From Melioribacteraceae bacterium 4301-Me (GTDB lineage Bacteria > Bacteroidota > Ignavibacteria > Ignavibacteriales > Melioribacteraceae): a stretch of 64,000 nucleotides of DNA. The stretch is from NCBI GenBank assembly GCA_041538185.1, contig JBGORM010000003.1, positions 1 through 64,000 of the forward strand, given 5' to 3'. The notes under the pieces are model-generated. The model made no database searches and was not told the DNA's origin. It saw only the letters and a list, made by a program, of their open reading frames with translations. The position numbers and the translations under genes were made by a program. Position 1 is the stretch's first letter. Each line of letters opens with the position of its first letter. Below are positions 1 to 8,191 of this stretch, piece after piece.

Positions 1-209
1 CTAAAGATAAAACAAAGAACATCAATAAAAATAACAGTGATACTTTTTTTAGTTTTCTTTTTGTTTAGTGTTTATGGAATGGTAATGGTATAGAAAAAGA
101 TTGTGGATGTTTTGGGAATGCAGTAAAAAGTTATTTTGGTCGGGGGATGGTTGGGAGGAATAGTGTTTTCATGGCAATAGTAATAATGTTATTAATTATC
201 AAAAAATGA
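1..209 (+). pseudogene. MauE/DoxX-type redox membrane protein, 3' remnant with frameshift
   Basis: The first 77 bases are identical to the middle of the intact MauE-like gene at 3762 (they match 4005-4081). The reading frame then hits a TAG at 91-93 because one base is missing relative to that copy in the stretch ATGGGTTTAGAG. After restoring the frame, the characteristic EKDCGCFGNAVKSYFG segment follows and ends at the TGA at 207-209. The left end is cut by the window, so it is unknown whether a full 5' part exists upstream. A GGCGCC palindrome at 296-301, which in the intact copies lies at the very 3' end of the gene, is still present downstream. This is a decayed cassette member lying just ahead of the peptide gene at 347. 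Confidence 0.8.
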
Positions 210-346
210 GTTTGTAAAAAGATAAAAAGCTGTTGTATAAAAAAAATATAAAATTACTTTTTAGGTTGTTCATTGGATAAGCTTTTGAGATACCTGGCGC
301 CAGCTATAATAAAATAAATAATAACTAACAAAAAGAGGAGTTCATC

Positions 347-520
347 ATGAAGCGTTTAATTGCACTTGGGTTTCTTGTTATGTCATTTGTATTTCTTATA
401 ATTGCTACAGCTAAACCAGCTTACGCTGGTCCATGCAATAGGTATTTAGACACAACAAAATGGGAATGCTACACTCCGCCGAATGGTAATTGTTGCGATG
501 ATGTTATTATTTATGGGTAA
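347..520 (+). CDS. Small secreted Cys-rich peptide (cassette 1)
   Basis: This 57-residue ORF starts with ATG at 347, six bases after a strong ribosome site (AGAGGAG, 334-340). Residues 1-27 form a classical signal peptide (MKR, hydrophobic core LIALGFLVMSFVFLIIA) ending in PAYA, a good signal peptidase I site. The predicted mature peptide is about 30 residues and carries four cysteines in the order C, C, CC. It occupies the same slot as the other small peptides of the array: after a MauE-type gene and before a propeller lipoprotein. A weak GGGG/CCCC hairpin (532-535 with 560-564) separates it from the propeller gene. No known peptide family is recognised. The function is unknown, and an exported disulfide-containing peptide is inferred from the signal peptide and the redox-protein neighbours. 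Confidence 0.75.
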   Translation: MKRLIALGFLVMSFVFLIIATAKPAYAGPCNRYLDTTKWECYTPPNGNCCDDVIIYG

Positions 521-581
521 TTATTAAAATTGGGGATGTTTACATACTTTCGAAAACAGCCCCCTTAAAATTTTCCTTCAT

Positions 582-1703
582 ATGAAAAATATTACTTTTA
601 CATATATTGTAATAATAATATCTGTTTTGAGTTGCGCTAAGCAAACAGATGAAGATTTTTATCCTTCAAAGATGCTAGGTGGCTACAAACTTTCGCTAAT
701 AGATAGTTTAATATATCAAAGCACAGATAGTTCTTTTATTTCTCAGACACACGACATTATGTTTTATAAAAATTATATATTGATTTCAGATTATAATTTT
801 GCTAAGGTATGGATATTGAGTTTACCAAACGAGAATGGGACGAGAAACAAGTCTGATAAAGATTTAAAATTAGTAAAGAGCCTAGGGAGAAAAGGGCACG
901 GACCTCAAGAATATACTTATCCGCCTAATATAATATTTGCAAACGATACTTTATTTCTTGTTGATAGTAAATTTAGGAGTGTCAACATATATGATAGCAA
1001 ATTCAATTTTATTAAAACAGCAAAGCTACCAAAAGAGATAGTATTTCCTGGATATGCACCAATATTTAATGGAAACAAATTCATTTTTTTTGGCTTCAAG
1101 CCAGAAGGATTTTCCTATGATGAGTTGTCAGATATTCCATCTTTGTTTGCTTTCGACAGCAATTTTCATTTAACGAAAGGTTTTTTCCCTTGGGACAAGG
1201 AATATGAAAATAAAACAGCATATCTTTTAGATAATCTTAAAGTATTGTTGTGTAATGGTGATTTAAATGATTTCTTTGCTAAACAAACAGGCACGTTTAA
1301 AATAGTTCGTTTTAATAAGGACTTTAATAAAGTTAAAGTTTTTGGTATAAAGCCACAGCACTTCAAGTATCCGCCAGATTTAAAGTTTGAAGATGTGCAA
1401 AAATCTGCTGAATCAGCAGTTGATTTTACTTCAAATACAACAAAATTTTTAAAAATTGATTATGATAAAAAAAATGCTCATCTTTTTATTAATTATGTGA
1501 ATTTAGAAAAAAATTTTTTTTATGAGAGAACTCTTCTTTTGGGGAATCATTATTTGCAAGTTTATAATCGAGATTATAATTGCATATACGACGGACTAAT
1601 CCCAGGTAAGTTAGCATTTGTAAATGATAGTATGATTTATATATTAACAGATGAAAGACCAAAATTTATAAAAATCAAAGTATACAAACTTATTAAACAA
1701 TGA
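582..1703 (+). CDS. 6-bladed beta-propeller lipoprotein
   Basis: The product is 373 residues with a lipoprotein signal (VIIISVLSC, lipid-bearing Cys about residue 18), so it is probably anchored in a membrane facing the periplasm or surface. It carries the hallmark of the BF2992/DUF4934-type 6-bladed propeller family, a GRKGHGPQEY segment near residue 105 followed by blade repeats with DS..R.VNIYD. In Bacteroides this family is commonly found beside NVEALA-type small peptides. Here it follows the peptide at 347 and overlaps the next gene by ATGA (1700-1703), indicating one operon. No ribosome site is evident. The ligand or partner is unknown; pairing with the adjacent peptide is inference. 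Confidence 0.8.
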   Translation: MKNITFTYIVIIISVLSCAKQTDEDFYPSKMLGGYKLSLIDSLIYQSTDSSFISQTHDIMFYKNYILISDYNFAKVWILSLPNENGTRNKSDKDLKLVKSLGRKGHGPQEYTYPPNIIFANDTLFLVDSKFRSVNIYDSKFNFIKTAKLPKEIVFPGYAPIFNGNKFIFFGFKPEGFSYDELSDIPSLFAFDSNFHLTKGFFPWDKEYENKTAYLLDNLKVLLCNGDLNDFFAKQTGTFKIVRFNKDFNKVKVFGIKPQHFKYPPDLKFEDVQKSAESAVDFTSNTTKFLKIDYDKKNAHLFINYVNLEKNFFYERTLLLGNHYLQVYNRDYNCIYDGLIPGKLAFVNDSMIYILTDERPKFIKIKVYKLIKQ

Positions 1704-2260
1704 AAAAATTTTTAATAGCTATTAGTTCGATTTTAATAATTTTGGTTGTTTATTTCTTGGTAAAAATAACAGTTGAAAGAAATAAACTAGTTATAGAAAA
1801 TAATGATGTTGCTGTCAAGCTAAATTCTTTTCAGAACGCAGAAAAGAGTGAAGAGTTCTTTAATGGCAAATTTATATGGGATGTAAGTAACATACAAAAA
1901 AATGATATTATTAATCTCAATCAGTTAAAAGTAAAAAATTATATATTAATTGTAGCAGTAGATTCGATTGAATGTTATAGTTGTTTACAATATAACTTAG
2001 ATTTAATTCAAAATCTTAGTCTACACAAGACGGCACTTTTAATTTACTCTCCTATGCATGGAAATTTTATTAACAAAACTTTAAGAAATGGGTACACAAT
2101 AAATATTCAAAATCAAGGTAAGGATGATTTACTTGAGAAAAAATTAGCAATTTTATTTGTTGAAAGTAATGGAAAGATTTTGTACTCACTAGTAGCTGAT
2201 AAATATAACTATGCATTAAGCAACAAATTCTTTAATGTTATTAAAAGGTTTAGTGATTAA
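1700..2260 (+). CDS. Membrane-anchored thioredoxin-fold protein (CYSC)
   Basis: The 186-residue product has one N-terminal membrane segment (residues 4-22), then a periplasmic domain with a CxxC motif, Cys92-Tyr-Ser-Cys95, after a beta strand (YILIVAVDSIE). This matches the layout of TlpA/ResA-like thiol-disulfide proteins, although sequence similarity is weak. The start overlaps the propeller stop by four bases, so translation is probably coupled. A paralogue with the same layout is at 16100, and broken ones are at 10852 and 12975. A role in oxidising, reducing or isomerising the cysteine-rich peptides of the cassette is inferred. Confidence 0.65.
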   Translation: MKKFLIAISSILIILVVYFLVKITVERNKLVIENNDVAVKLNSFQNAEKSEEFFNGKFIWDVSNIQKNDIINLNQLKVKNYILIVAVDSIECYSCLQYNLDLIQNLSLHKTALLIYSPMHGNFINKTLRNGYTINIQNQGKDDLLEKKLAILFVESNGKILYSLVADKYNYALSNKFFNVIKRFSD

Positions 2261-2864
2261 TAAGATTAGGAATATCCAAATAGAATATAAATTCTGTTTA
2301 ATTATTATTTTAGTTGGATTTCTCTGTACTTTAATTTTTCTTTTAATGAAACTAGATTCATTAAAAAATTTTGACGCTGATGCTTTATTATACCGTTTAA
2401 AATTATATCAGCGAGAAGAAGAGTTACAAACAAAAATAATAGGTAAAACATTTGATATCTCAAGACTATATATGGTACGTGGTGAAAATAGCAAGTTAAG
2501 TCATTTCAAAGTAGTTATATTAAAAAATCTTTCTGCAAATAACTCAAGTTATATAGAAGCGATAAATTTTTACAGTAAACTAAACTTTGGTAAATTAACC
2601 ACTATAGCCATAATAACTACAAAAAGTAAAGGATATGCTAAGGCTGTAGCTTTATCCTTACCATTTCAAGTAGTTTCTTATATGGATACTACATTAAATT
2701 TCATTCAAAATGTTGGGATTAAAAGTAATGATTCGGCAGTACTGTTACTAAATGAAAGAAATATTTGTGTGTATTGTTATTTGTTGGAGATTGATAATAT
2801 CATTCATAATTATAATAAAGCGAAAATAATTGAGAAATACCTTAGTCTTCTTGGTTTTCTATAA
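2235..2864 (+). CDS. Membrane-anchored thioredoxin-like protein without the N-terminal CxxC
   Basis: The product is 209 residues with one membrane segment (about residues 19-38, FCLIIILVGFLCTLIFLLM). The following domain has the strand pattern of the neighbouring thioredoxin-fold proteins (FKVVILKNL, TTIAIITT, AVLLLN), but no CxxC at the usual place; instead a CVYC sits near residue 180, toward the C-terminus. The ATG at 2235 lies inside the preceding gene. A GTG at 2253 with AAAGG just upstream is an equally good start that overlaps the preceding gene by only eight bases. It is probably a diverged duplicate of the gene at 1700. Function unknown. Confidence 0.5.
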   Translation: MLLKGLVINKIRNIQIEYKFCLIIILVGFLCTLIFLLMKLDSLKNFDADALLYRLKLYQREEELQTKIIGKTFDISRLYMVRGENSKLSHFKVVILKNLSANNSSYIEAINFYSKLNFGKLTTIAIITTKSKGYAKAVALSLPFQVVSYMDTTLNFIQNVGIKSNDSAVLLLNERNICVYCYLLEIDNIIHNYNKAKIIEKYLSLLGFL

Positions 2865-2883
2865 TATCAATAATGCTTTATAA

Positions 2884-3504
2884 ATGATTCATCGGCTAAA
2901 AAGTAGATATGTTTTATTAGTTGTTTTGTTGGTATTATTTTTTCTTATTATACTTAGCTTAGATGCATTAAAAAATACTGATGAAGAGTTATACTTCAAA
3001 AGATTTGTTAACTTGAAAAATAAAATATGCTTTTTCTGTAACGAATTTAAAATTTTGCCACGATTATATGTGGCTACTATTTATGCGGAACTTCATAACA
3101 ACTATAACATAATAGATAGATTTGATGAATTCAGAGCAAAAATTGGAATGGACCCCTCAGTTGGTTTTGCGCAAATGAGAGTATCAACTGCTATCTGGAT
3201 AGAAGATTATTATTCGGATAATAAAATTATTTTTAAAAGTAATAGTTATGAAGAATTAGTAAATAAAATAATTGATGACTCGACTAATATTGTTTATTCA
3301 ACATTTTATATTAAGCTAATCCATGATAGATTATTAAAAAAATTTCATAAAAAACCTTCAGTAAAAACAATTGCTTCTTACTATGGAAGGGGTATAGATT
3401 ATTACCGAGGGGATGAAATAGACAGCTTGTACTACAATCAAATTGGCATTACAGCCGAAGAATTTTTTTATTCCGATATGTTGATAGAGCAATTTCCCAG
3501 ATAA
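2884..3504 (+). CDS. Membrane-anchored lytic-transglycosylase-like protein
   Basis: The 206-residue product has an N-terminal membrane anchor (residues 10-26). Its outer domain resembles a lysozyme/SLT fold: a candidate catalytic glutamate in VATIYAELHNNYN (Glu69), then SVGFAQMRVSTA (about residues 92-103), which corresponds to the G-x-x-Q-x-x-x-x-T-A segment of soluble lytic transglycosylases, and a helical C-terminal part with SYYGRGIDYYRG. It would cut peptidoglycan in the periplasm. It closes cassette 1; the NlpC/P60 gene at 16745 holds the same last place in another cassette. The family assignment rests on two short motifs and is moderate. Confidence 0.55.
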   Translation: MIHRLKSRYVLLVVLLVLFFLIILSLDALKNTDEELYFKRFVNLKNKICFFCNEFKILPRLYVATIYAELHNNYNIIDRFDEFRAKIGMDPSVGFAQMRVSTAIWIEDYYSDNKIIFKSNSYEELVNKIIDDSTNIVYSTFYIKLIHDRLLKKFHKKPSVKTIASYYGRGIDYYRGDEIDSLYYNQIGITAEEFFYSDMLIEQFPR

Positions 3505-3696
3505 TTTTTGCTATATACTAAAAAGTTATATTCAGCTTAAAAATCTATGAGAACTTTTTGTCCTCTTTTAATATTTGTTTTTTCGGACAGTTACTAATAA
3601 CACAATTATATAATCCTAACTAAAAAATAAACTATTAGCATTTGAGCTTGATGTAGGCAATTTGTTATTTAAAAAGTAGTTCTTTCATTATGCAAA

Positions 3697-3761
3697 TTTT
3701 TACTTGACAAATTATTTTTTTTTTTTTTTAGATTGCCTTTAGAAAATAAGTTAAAGATTAA
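3697..3761 (+). promoter_or_regulatory. Duplicated promoter region with a T15 tract
   Basis: This stretch is identical to 17592-17656, upstream of the second intact MauE-type gene. It holds TTGACA (3704-3709), an uninterrupted run of 15 T (3715-3729) and TAGATT (3729-3734). If these are the -35 and -10 boxes, the spacer is 19 bp, longer than the 17 bp optimum, and almost all of it is the T tract. Slippage in the tract would change the spacing. No ribosome site is visible before the ATG at 3762. The promoter assignment is inference from consensus and conservation. Confidence 0.45.
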
Positions 3762-4247
3762 ATGAAATCTTTCCCGCTAAATAACTTCAAATTACAAAGC
3801 GGTCAATTCTCATATTCAAACCTAATTTACAATTCTTTCTACTATCTGTTAGCCTCAGTGCTAATCTTTTCTGGGATAGCAAAAATAATAGATGTAAACC
3901 CATTAATAGAGGTGCTGCAACAAATAAAACTGCCAAATGATTTGGTAATTGTAATAGCAACGATATTGCCAATAACGGAAATAGGATTAGGAATAATGCT
4001 GCTGCTAAAGATAAAACAAAGAACATCAATAAAAATAACAGTGATACTTTTTTTAGTTTTCTTTTTGTTTAGTGTTTATGGTGTGGCAATGGGTTTAGAG
4101 AAAGATTGTGGGTGTTTTGGTAATGCAGTAAAAAGTTATTTTGGTTGGGGGATGGTTGGAAGGAATGGTTCCCTGCTTCTTCTTTCAATAGTTGTATTAA
4201 AAAGAGAGAATAGAAACGCTCTGGCGCCGGGCGAAATAAAACAATAA
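3762..4247 (+). CDS. MauE/DoxX-family redox-associated membrane protein
   Basis: The product is 161 residues with about four membrane segments (residues 24-42, 61-82, 88-109, 130-148) and the DCGCFGN motif of the MauE family near residue 115. MauE-type proteins are thought to act as DsbB/VKOR-like partners in periplasmic disulfide chemistry. Residues 1-88 are encoded by DNA identical to the copy at 17657 (identity spans 3697-4025). The genes then diverge and become near-identical again at the 3' end. A GGCGCC palindrome lies at 4223-4228 in the last codons. It precedes the Cys-rich peptide gene at 4321, consistent with delivering oxidising or reducing equivalents to it. Confidence 0.8.
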   Translation: MKSFPLNNFKLQSGQFSYSNLIYNSFYYLLASVLIFSGIAKIIDVNPLIEVLQQIKLPNDLVIVIATILPITEIGLGIMLLLKIKQRTSIKITVILFLVFFLFSVYGVAMGLEKDCGCFGNAVKSYFGWGMVGRNGSLLLLSIVVLKRENRNALAPGEIKQ

Positions 4248-4320
4248 AAACAAATAGAAAGAAATAATTACCATTACCATTTTAATAAACATATACATGA
4301 ACAATATACCAGGAGGTAAA

Positions 4321-4542
4321 ATGAAAAATAACAATTTTAAAACGAGGGTACTAGGATTTATAGTTTTGTTTATAGGTTTGTGGGCAGGATATCTTACATC
4401 AAGTCAGTATTCATTTGCAATGAGGCCAGCTCAATGTAGCGGGAATGCAACACTCTGTGCAACAGAAACAATTTATTATCTTGCTCCTGATGGTACTTTA
4501 ATTCAGGTTACTTATTACTATCCATGGCAATATCTTGTATGA
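4321..4542 (+). CDS. Small secreted peptide (cassette 2)
   Basis: An AGGAGGT ribosome site (4311-4317) places the start at the ATG at 4321 rather than the in-frame ATG at 4297, which lies upstream of it. The 73-residue product has a signal peptide (hydrophobic core VLGFIVLFIGLWAGYL) ending in YSFA near residue 34. The mature part of about 39 residues has two cysteines and a tyrosine-rich tail (YYLAPDGTLIQVTYYYPWQY). Its stop overlaps the start of the propeller gene by ATGA, with no hairpin between them, unlike the other cassettes. No family recognised; it is grouped with the other peptides by position, size and aromatic-Ala leader end. Confidence 0.7.
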   Translation: MKNNNFKTRVLGFIVLFIGLWAGYLTSSQYSFAMRPAQCSGNATLCATETIYYLAPDGTLIQVTYYYPWQYLV

Positions 4543-5642
4543 TGAAGAGAACTAAAAATTTTTTAGTTTTATTACTTTTAGGTGCCTTTATAGGTTCTTT
4601 TTGGGGGAGATTTTCCAGGCTTTCAGATTTTAAGATTAAAAAGGAGCAGTTATCCTTATTAGGTGGTAATACTAAAACATTAAGCCAACAACTGAATGAA
4701 AGGCAGTGGAAAAAAGTTAGAGTTACAAAAATTTTTTCAATCTTAAGGTACTCAAAGGGTCAACTTCTTATGCCGACTTCTGTAAAGATTTTTGAGGATA
4801 GTATATACATTCTCGATCCAACTATTCCGGCGTTGCTTAAATACGATTCTTCAGGTAAATTCATAACTAAATTTGGAAATAATAAAGGCAAAGGACCAGG
4901 TGAGTTGATGCAGCCACTTGATTTTAGTGTTTCTGATAGATTTATTTTAATTACCGATGTGTCAACAAGTCTTGTTAATATTTTTAATAAAGATGCTAAG
5001 TTTCTTTATGCAATAAGGACAAAATTCATTCCTTCTCGAGTCACTCTTATTAATGATACAATTTTTGCAATCTCGGAAACGGGCATTGGTGGTAAATTAT
5101 CATTATATAATTTAAAGGGTAAAATGCTTAGGACTTTTAGTCCATTTTTTGAAAAAGAGATAAAATATGCCTGGCCAGAAGATTTTTTTATAACTAGTGG
5201 TACAAAGGGAAATATATATGGTGTTTTTTTCCATGGAAGTTATATTTTTTCATTTAATTCATTAGGCAAAAGTATTTTTTTTACTGAAACTATTGACAAA
5301 TTTCCTTTTCCTCAAGTAAATATATATTCAAGTGATGTAGATAATAGAAAGGTTATTAGGGCGTCAATTGATCATAACGTACCTGTTTCTGCACTGAGTA
5401 TTTCTATTAGCAATGATACTTTGTACGTGTTGGCGGGAAGTGCTTCTAAAAAAGCAAAAGGAATTGTTATTGATGCTTATATGGTGGAAAATGGGAAATA
5501 TTTATATTCCTTCAAATTTAATAAGTCTTCTAATGTACAATCTGTAGGATATTGTTTTGTATATAAAGGTTATTTATATCTTACTGAGATACTCAATGAT
5601 GGAAATAGTGCTGTTACAAAATACAAATTTGATTTTGAGTAG
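4539..5642 (+). CDS. 6-bladed beta-propeller protein, signal-anchored
   Basis: The family signature NNKGKGPGEL occurs near residue 118, followed by blades with DSSGKF-type turns, and the C-terminal half ends with IVIDAYMVENGKYLYSFKF, a segment also seen in the propeller broken at 15540. Unlike most paralogues it has no lipobox: the N-terminus (KNFLVLLLLGAFIGSFWG) looks like an uncleaved anchor or an ordinary signal. ATG codons at 4524, 4539 and 4542 are in frame; 4539 is chosen because it gives an ATGA overlap with the peptide stop and puts the charged residues directly before the hydrophobic stretch. It is translationally coupled to the peptide at 4321. Confidence 0.75.
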   Translation: MMKRTKNFLVLLLLGAFIGSFWGRFSRLSDFKIKKEQLSLLGGNTKTLSQQLNERQWKKVRVTKIFSILRYSKGQLLMPTSVKIFEDSIYILDPTIPALLKYDSSGKFITKFGNNKGKGPGELMQPLDFSVSDRFILITDVSTSLVNIFNKDAKFLYAIRTKFIPSRVTLINDTIFAISETGIGGKLSLYNLKGKMLRTFSPFFEKEIKYAWPEDFFITSGTKGNIYGVFFHGSYIFSFNSLGKSIFFTETIDKFPFPQVNIYSSDVDNRKVIRASIDHNVPVSALSISISNDTLYVLAGSASKKAKGIVIDAYMVENGKYLYSFKFNKSSNVQSVGYCFVYKGYLYLTEILNDGNSAVTKYKFDFE

Positions 5643-5658
5643 CAGCTTGTTTATTCGA

Positions 5659-5822
5659 TTTTCTTTTTGTTTAGTGTTTATGGTGTGGCAATGGGTTTAG
5701 AAAAAGATTGTGGATGTTTTGGGAATGCAGTAAAAAGTTATTTTGGTTGGGGGATGGTGGGGAGGAATACCGTTTTTCTATTACTATCAATTTTTATTTT
5801 GAGTCTAAGAAAAGAGTTTTAA
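5659..5822 (+). pseudogene. MauE/DoxX-type gene, 3' fragment
   Basis: Seventeen bases after the propeller stop the sequence becomes nearly identical to the second half of the MauE-type gene at 3762 (matching from about 4057). It reads in frame through MGLEKDCGCFGNAVKSYFG to a TAA at 5820-5822. There is no start region or N-terminal half, so this is a truncated copy, with a clean junction inside the gene. It marks a recombination breakpoint between cassette 2 and the Wzy-like gene at 5872. Confidence 0.85.
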
Positions 5823-5871
5823 TTTGATAGAGGTTAGAGTATAACATCTAATTTTTTCAGTTATTATTTCG

Positions 5872-7776
5872 TTGATATTTTCCACTGCTATTATTAAAAC
5901 AGATGAAATTTACAAAGGCTTTGAGAACACATGGTATTTTTATTTTGTTGTTGCTGCATCGATAATTTTAATAATTGTATCGGTAAATTTTATTTTACCA
6001 CATCTAAGAAAACAGAATAAAATTACTTTTCCCGAAGGGATGGATTCCCACAATCCAATTGATACATTTATTGTTCTTTTTCTTTTTTACTCTTTTCTGA
6101 GGTTGTTATTTACACCAAGTGAAACTTTAGATAACAAACAATTTACTATACTACTTTTTCTTACAATATTATATTTTATCTGGAAGGAATTTATTAAAAG
6201 AAATCTTACCCAAGAAAGAATGTTGGTTCCTTTGGTGATTCTTATTTCTGCTTTTTTATTAAGCGGACTTATAGAAGCTGTGTTGGGTATTCTTCAGCTG
6301 TATGATGTAATGCCCGGCTATGTGAACAGTTATTTTAAGGTAAATGGGACGTTTGTAAATCCTGATCATTATTCGGGCTATTTAGTTTCTGTTATACCAT
6401 TTGCACTTGGTATTTATAAATTTTCAGAAAAGAAAAATGCTGCGGATAAATATCTTGGATATTTAGCATTAATAACATTTCTAACATGCATATTTATTTT
6501 GCCTTCATTAAAGATTAGATCTTCGTGGATAGCGGTAGTAATTGGTGTAACAGCAGTATATCTTTTTAAAAATGAAATAAGAGAAAAAATAAGTAAGTTA
6601 ACGAACAGTCCGGTAAAAAAAATGTCAGCAGTTTTGCTGGTTGTTATGTTGTTTGTTTCTGCAATAATTTTTTTATACAAGATTAAACCAGCTTCAGCAG
6701 ATGGAAGATTACTTATATGGAAAATAAGCAGTAGAATAATTAAAAATAACTTCATCTGGGGTATAGGATTTAACCGCTATGCTGTTGAATATGGTAATTA
6801 TCAAGCAGATTATTTTGATAATGAGGAAGGAAGTGAGTATGAAAGATTTATAGCCGGTAATGTTAGACAAGCACACAATGAATATTTGCAGATATGGGCT
6901 GAACTTGGTATTGTAGGTTTACTGTTGTGGATAGGAATAATAATATCTGCTCTTTGGGGGTATAGAAGAAATGATTTACCGCCGCCAAATAATAATTTGA
7001 TAACGGGATTAAAAGTTTCTGCTAAAGCTTCTTTAATTTCACTTCTTGTTGTTTCAGTCTTCTCTTTTCCGCTTCATATCTTACCTACATATATAAACCT
7101 TGTATTCATGCTTTCAATCTTATCAGCTACGTTAGAATCAAGCAATGCATTTTCTCTTAAGGTTTTTCACTTTAACGTTCCATATTATTTAAGAACAGCT
7201 TTCGTAATTGCAGCAATTGCTTTCGCTTCTTTTACAGTTGCAGAAAATTACAAATTATACAATGCCTATAAATTATGGAAAGATGCCTATGAACTAGCTG
7301 CTTACGGAGAGTACAAAGGCTCGATAAAAAAGTTTGAGCAAGCTTATCCAGCGTTAAAAAGCGAAGGGGAATTTTTATTCAACTACGGCGGAGTTTTGAT
7401 GCTAAATGGTAAATTTGAGAAGGCGGCTGCATTATTAGAGGATTCAAAGAAAAATTATTTAGATCCCAAGCAATACATCAATTTGGGAATTTGTTTTGAA
7501 AATATGAATGAATTTAGTAAAGCTGAACAAAGCTACAAACATGCAGCAAAAATGGAGCCGAATACACTTTATCCGAGATATCTCTTAACAAAGCTGTACA
7601 TGAAAGAGAAAAAATATAAGCTAGCAAAAAATGAATGCGAAAAGATAATTAGTGCCAAAATAAAGATTAAAACCACAGCAACACAACAAATGAAAGAAGA
7701 AATAAAAAGTTTATCGGAATCTATCGCTTTGCGATTGGCATCATTAACTGACTCTGCACTGAGCGGAGCTAAATAA
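5872..7776 (+). CDS. O-antigen ligase/Wzy-like membrane protein with C-terminal TPRs
   Basis: The 634-residue protein has about ten to twelve membrane segments. The Wzy_C/WaaL signature lies around residues 340-365 (QAHNEYLQIWAELGIVGLLLW), followed by a periplasmic tail with tetratricopeptide-like helices (about residues 460-610). The family transfers lipid-linked glycans to lipid A, to other glycans or, in PglL-type members, to proteins. The start is a TTG at 5872 directly after the MauE fragment; the first residues already look like the middle of a membrane segment, so the original 5' end may have been lost in the rearrangement. Pieces of its 3' end recur at 9318 and 11534. The acceptor is unknown; glycosylation of the adjacent peptides is speculation from context. 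Confidence 0.75.
   Translation: MIFSTAIIKTDEIYKGFENTWYFYFVVAASIILIIVSVNFILPHLRKQNKITFPEGMDSHNPIDTFIVLFLFYSFLRLLFTPSETLDNKQFTILLFLTILYFIWKEFIKRNLTQERMLVPLVILISAFLLSGLIEAVLGILQLYDVMPGYVNSYFKVNGTFVNPDHYSGYLVSVIPFALGIYKFSEKKNAADKYLGYLALITFLTCIFILPSLKIRSSWIAVVIGVTAVYLFKNEIREKISKLTNSPVKKMSAVLLVVMLFVSAIIFLYKIKPASADGRLLIWKISSRIIKNNFIWGIGFNRYAVEYGNYQADYFDNEEGSEYERFIAGNVRQAHNEYLQIWAELGIVGLLLWIGIIISALWGYRRNDLPPPNNNLITGLKVSAKASLISLLVVSVFSFPLHILPTYINLVFMLSILSATLESSNAFSLKVFHFNVPYYLRTAFVIAAIAFASFTVAENYKLYNAYKLWKDAYELAAYGEYKGSIKKFEQAYPALKSEGEFLFNYGGVLMLNGKFEKAAALLEDSKKNYLDPKQYINLGICFENMNEFSKAEQSYKHAAKMEPNTLYPRYLLTKLYMKEKKYKLAKNECEKIISAKIKIKTTATQQMKEEIKSLSESIALRLASLTDSALSGAK
7752..7768 (+). repeat. Hairpin ahead of the peptide ribosome site
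   Basis: CTCTGC-ACTGA-GCGGAG forms a six-pair stem with one G-T pair and a five-base loop inside the last codons of the Wzy-like gene, 20 bases before the GGAGGT (7788-7793) of the peptide at 7799. The same structure with a perfect stem is at 9359-9375. It may serve as an mRNA processing or stability element. Confidence 0.5.
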
Positions 7777-7798
7777 ACAAAAATAATGGAGGTATAAA

Positions 7799-8056
7799 AT
7801 GGCACAGTTAATTAAAAAACACCGTTCTAAGGCAGCCAAGCTTGTCGGCGCTGCTTTATTTGTTCTGCTAATGTTTTTTAATCTGCAGATAGCAACAAAC
7901 CCAAACAATAACGGAGATATTGATTTGTTTGGACTGAAGATTTCACTTTTTACGCCGTCGGTTTATGCAACTGCTGCTGATTGTTGTCAGCAGAGAATGG
8001 GTTACATTTGTTCAACAAACCACAAGGATTGGGTAGATTATATACCTTGCAAATAG
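7799..8056 (+). CDS. Cys-rich peptide with long conserved leader, copy A
   Basis: The 85-residue product starts at the ATG six bases after GGAGG. Its leader is basic (KKHRSK), then hydrophobic (LVGAALFVLLMFF), then a 25-residue linker (DIDLFGLKISLF) ending SVYA at about residue 57. The roughly 28-residue mature part, starting TAADCCQQRM, has four cysteines (CC, C, C). The leader is shared almost base for base with the copies at 9406, 11534 and 13505, while the mature part is unrelated to them. A short hydrophobic stretch followed by a linker and a small-residue cleavage site is reminiscent of NVEALA-type leaders of Bacteroidales. A nine-pair hairpin with one G-T pair (GTAGAACCC with GGGTTTTAC) lies in the space before the propeller at 8192. 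Confidence 0.8.
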   Translation: MAQLIKKHRSKAAKLVGAALFVLLMFFNLQIATNPNNNGDIDLFGLKISLFTPSVYATAADCCQQRMGYICSTNHKDWVDYIPCK

Positions 8057-8191
8057 TAACACTAAATGTAGAACCCGCAACAATATTTTTAGGTAATTGC
8101 ATTAAAAGAAAGGGTTTTACCGTTTTATTAGCTCCTTGACACGGATAAATATAGGACTTTAAAAAGGTAGCTTTTAACTAGAGATTGAAAG

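Noticed and set aside
4297..4320. Upstream ATG as start of the peptide at 4321
   Set aside because: The AGGAGGT ribosome site lies between this ATG and the one at 4321, so it can only serve the latter.
8137..8170. TTGACA at 8139 as promoter of the propeller at 8192
   Set aside because: A -35-like box is present, but no acceptable -10 box occurs at a suitable distance.
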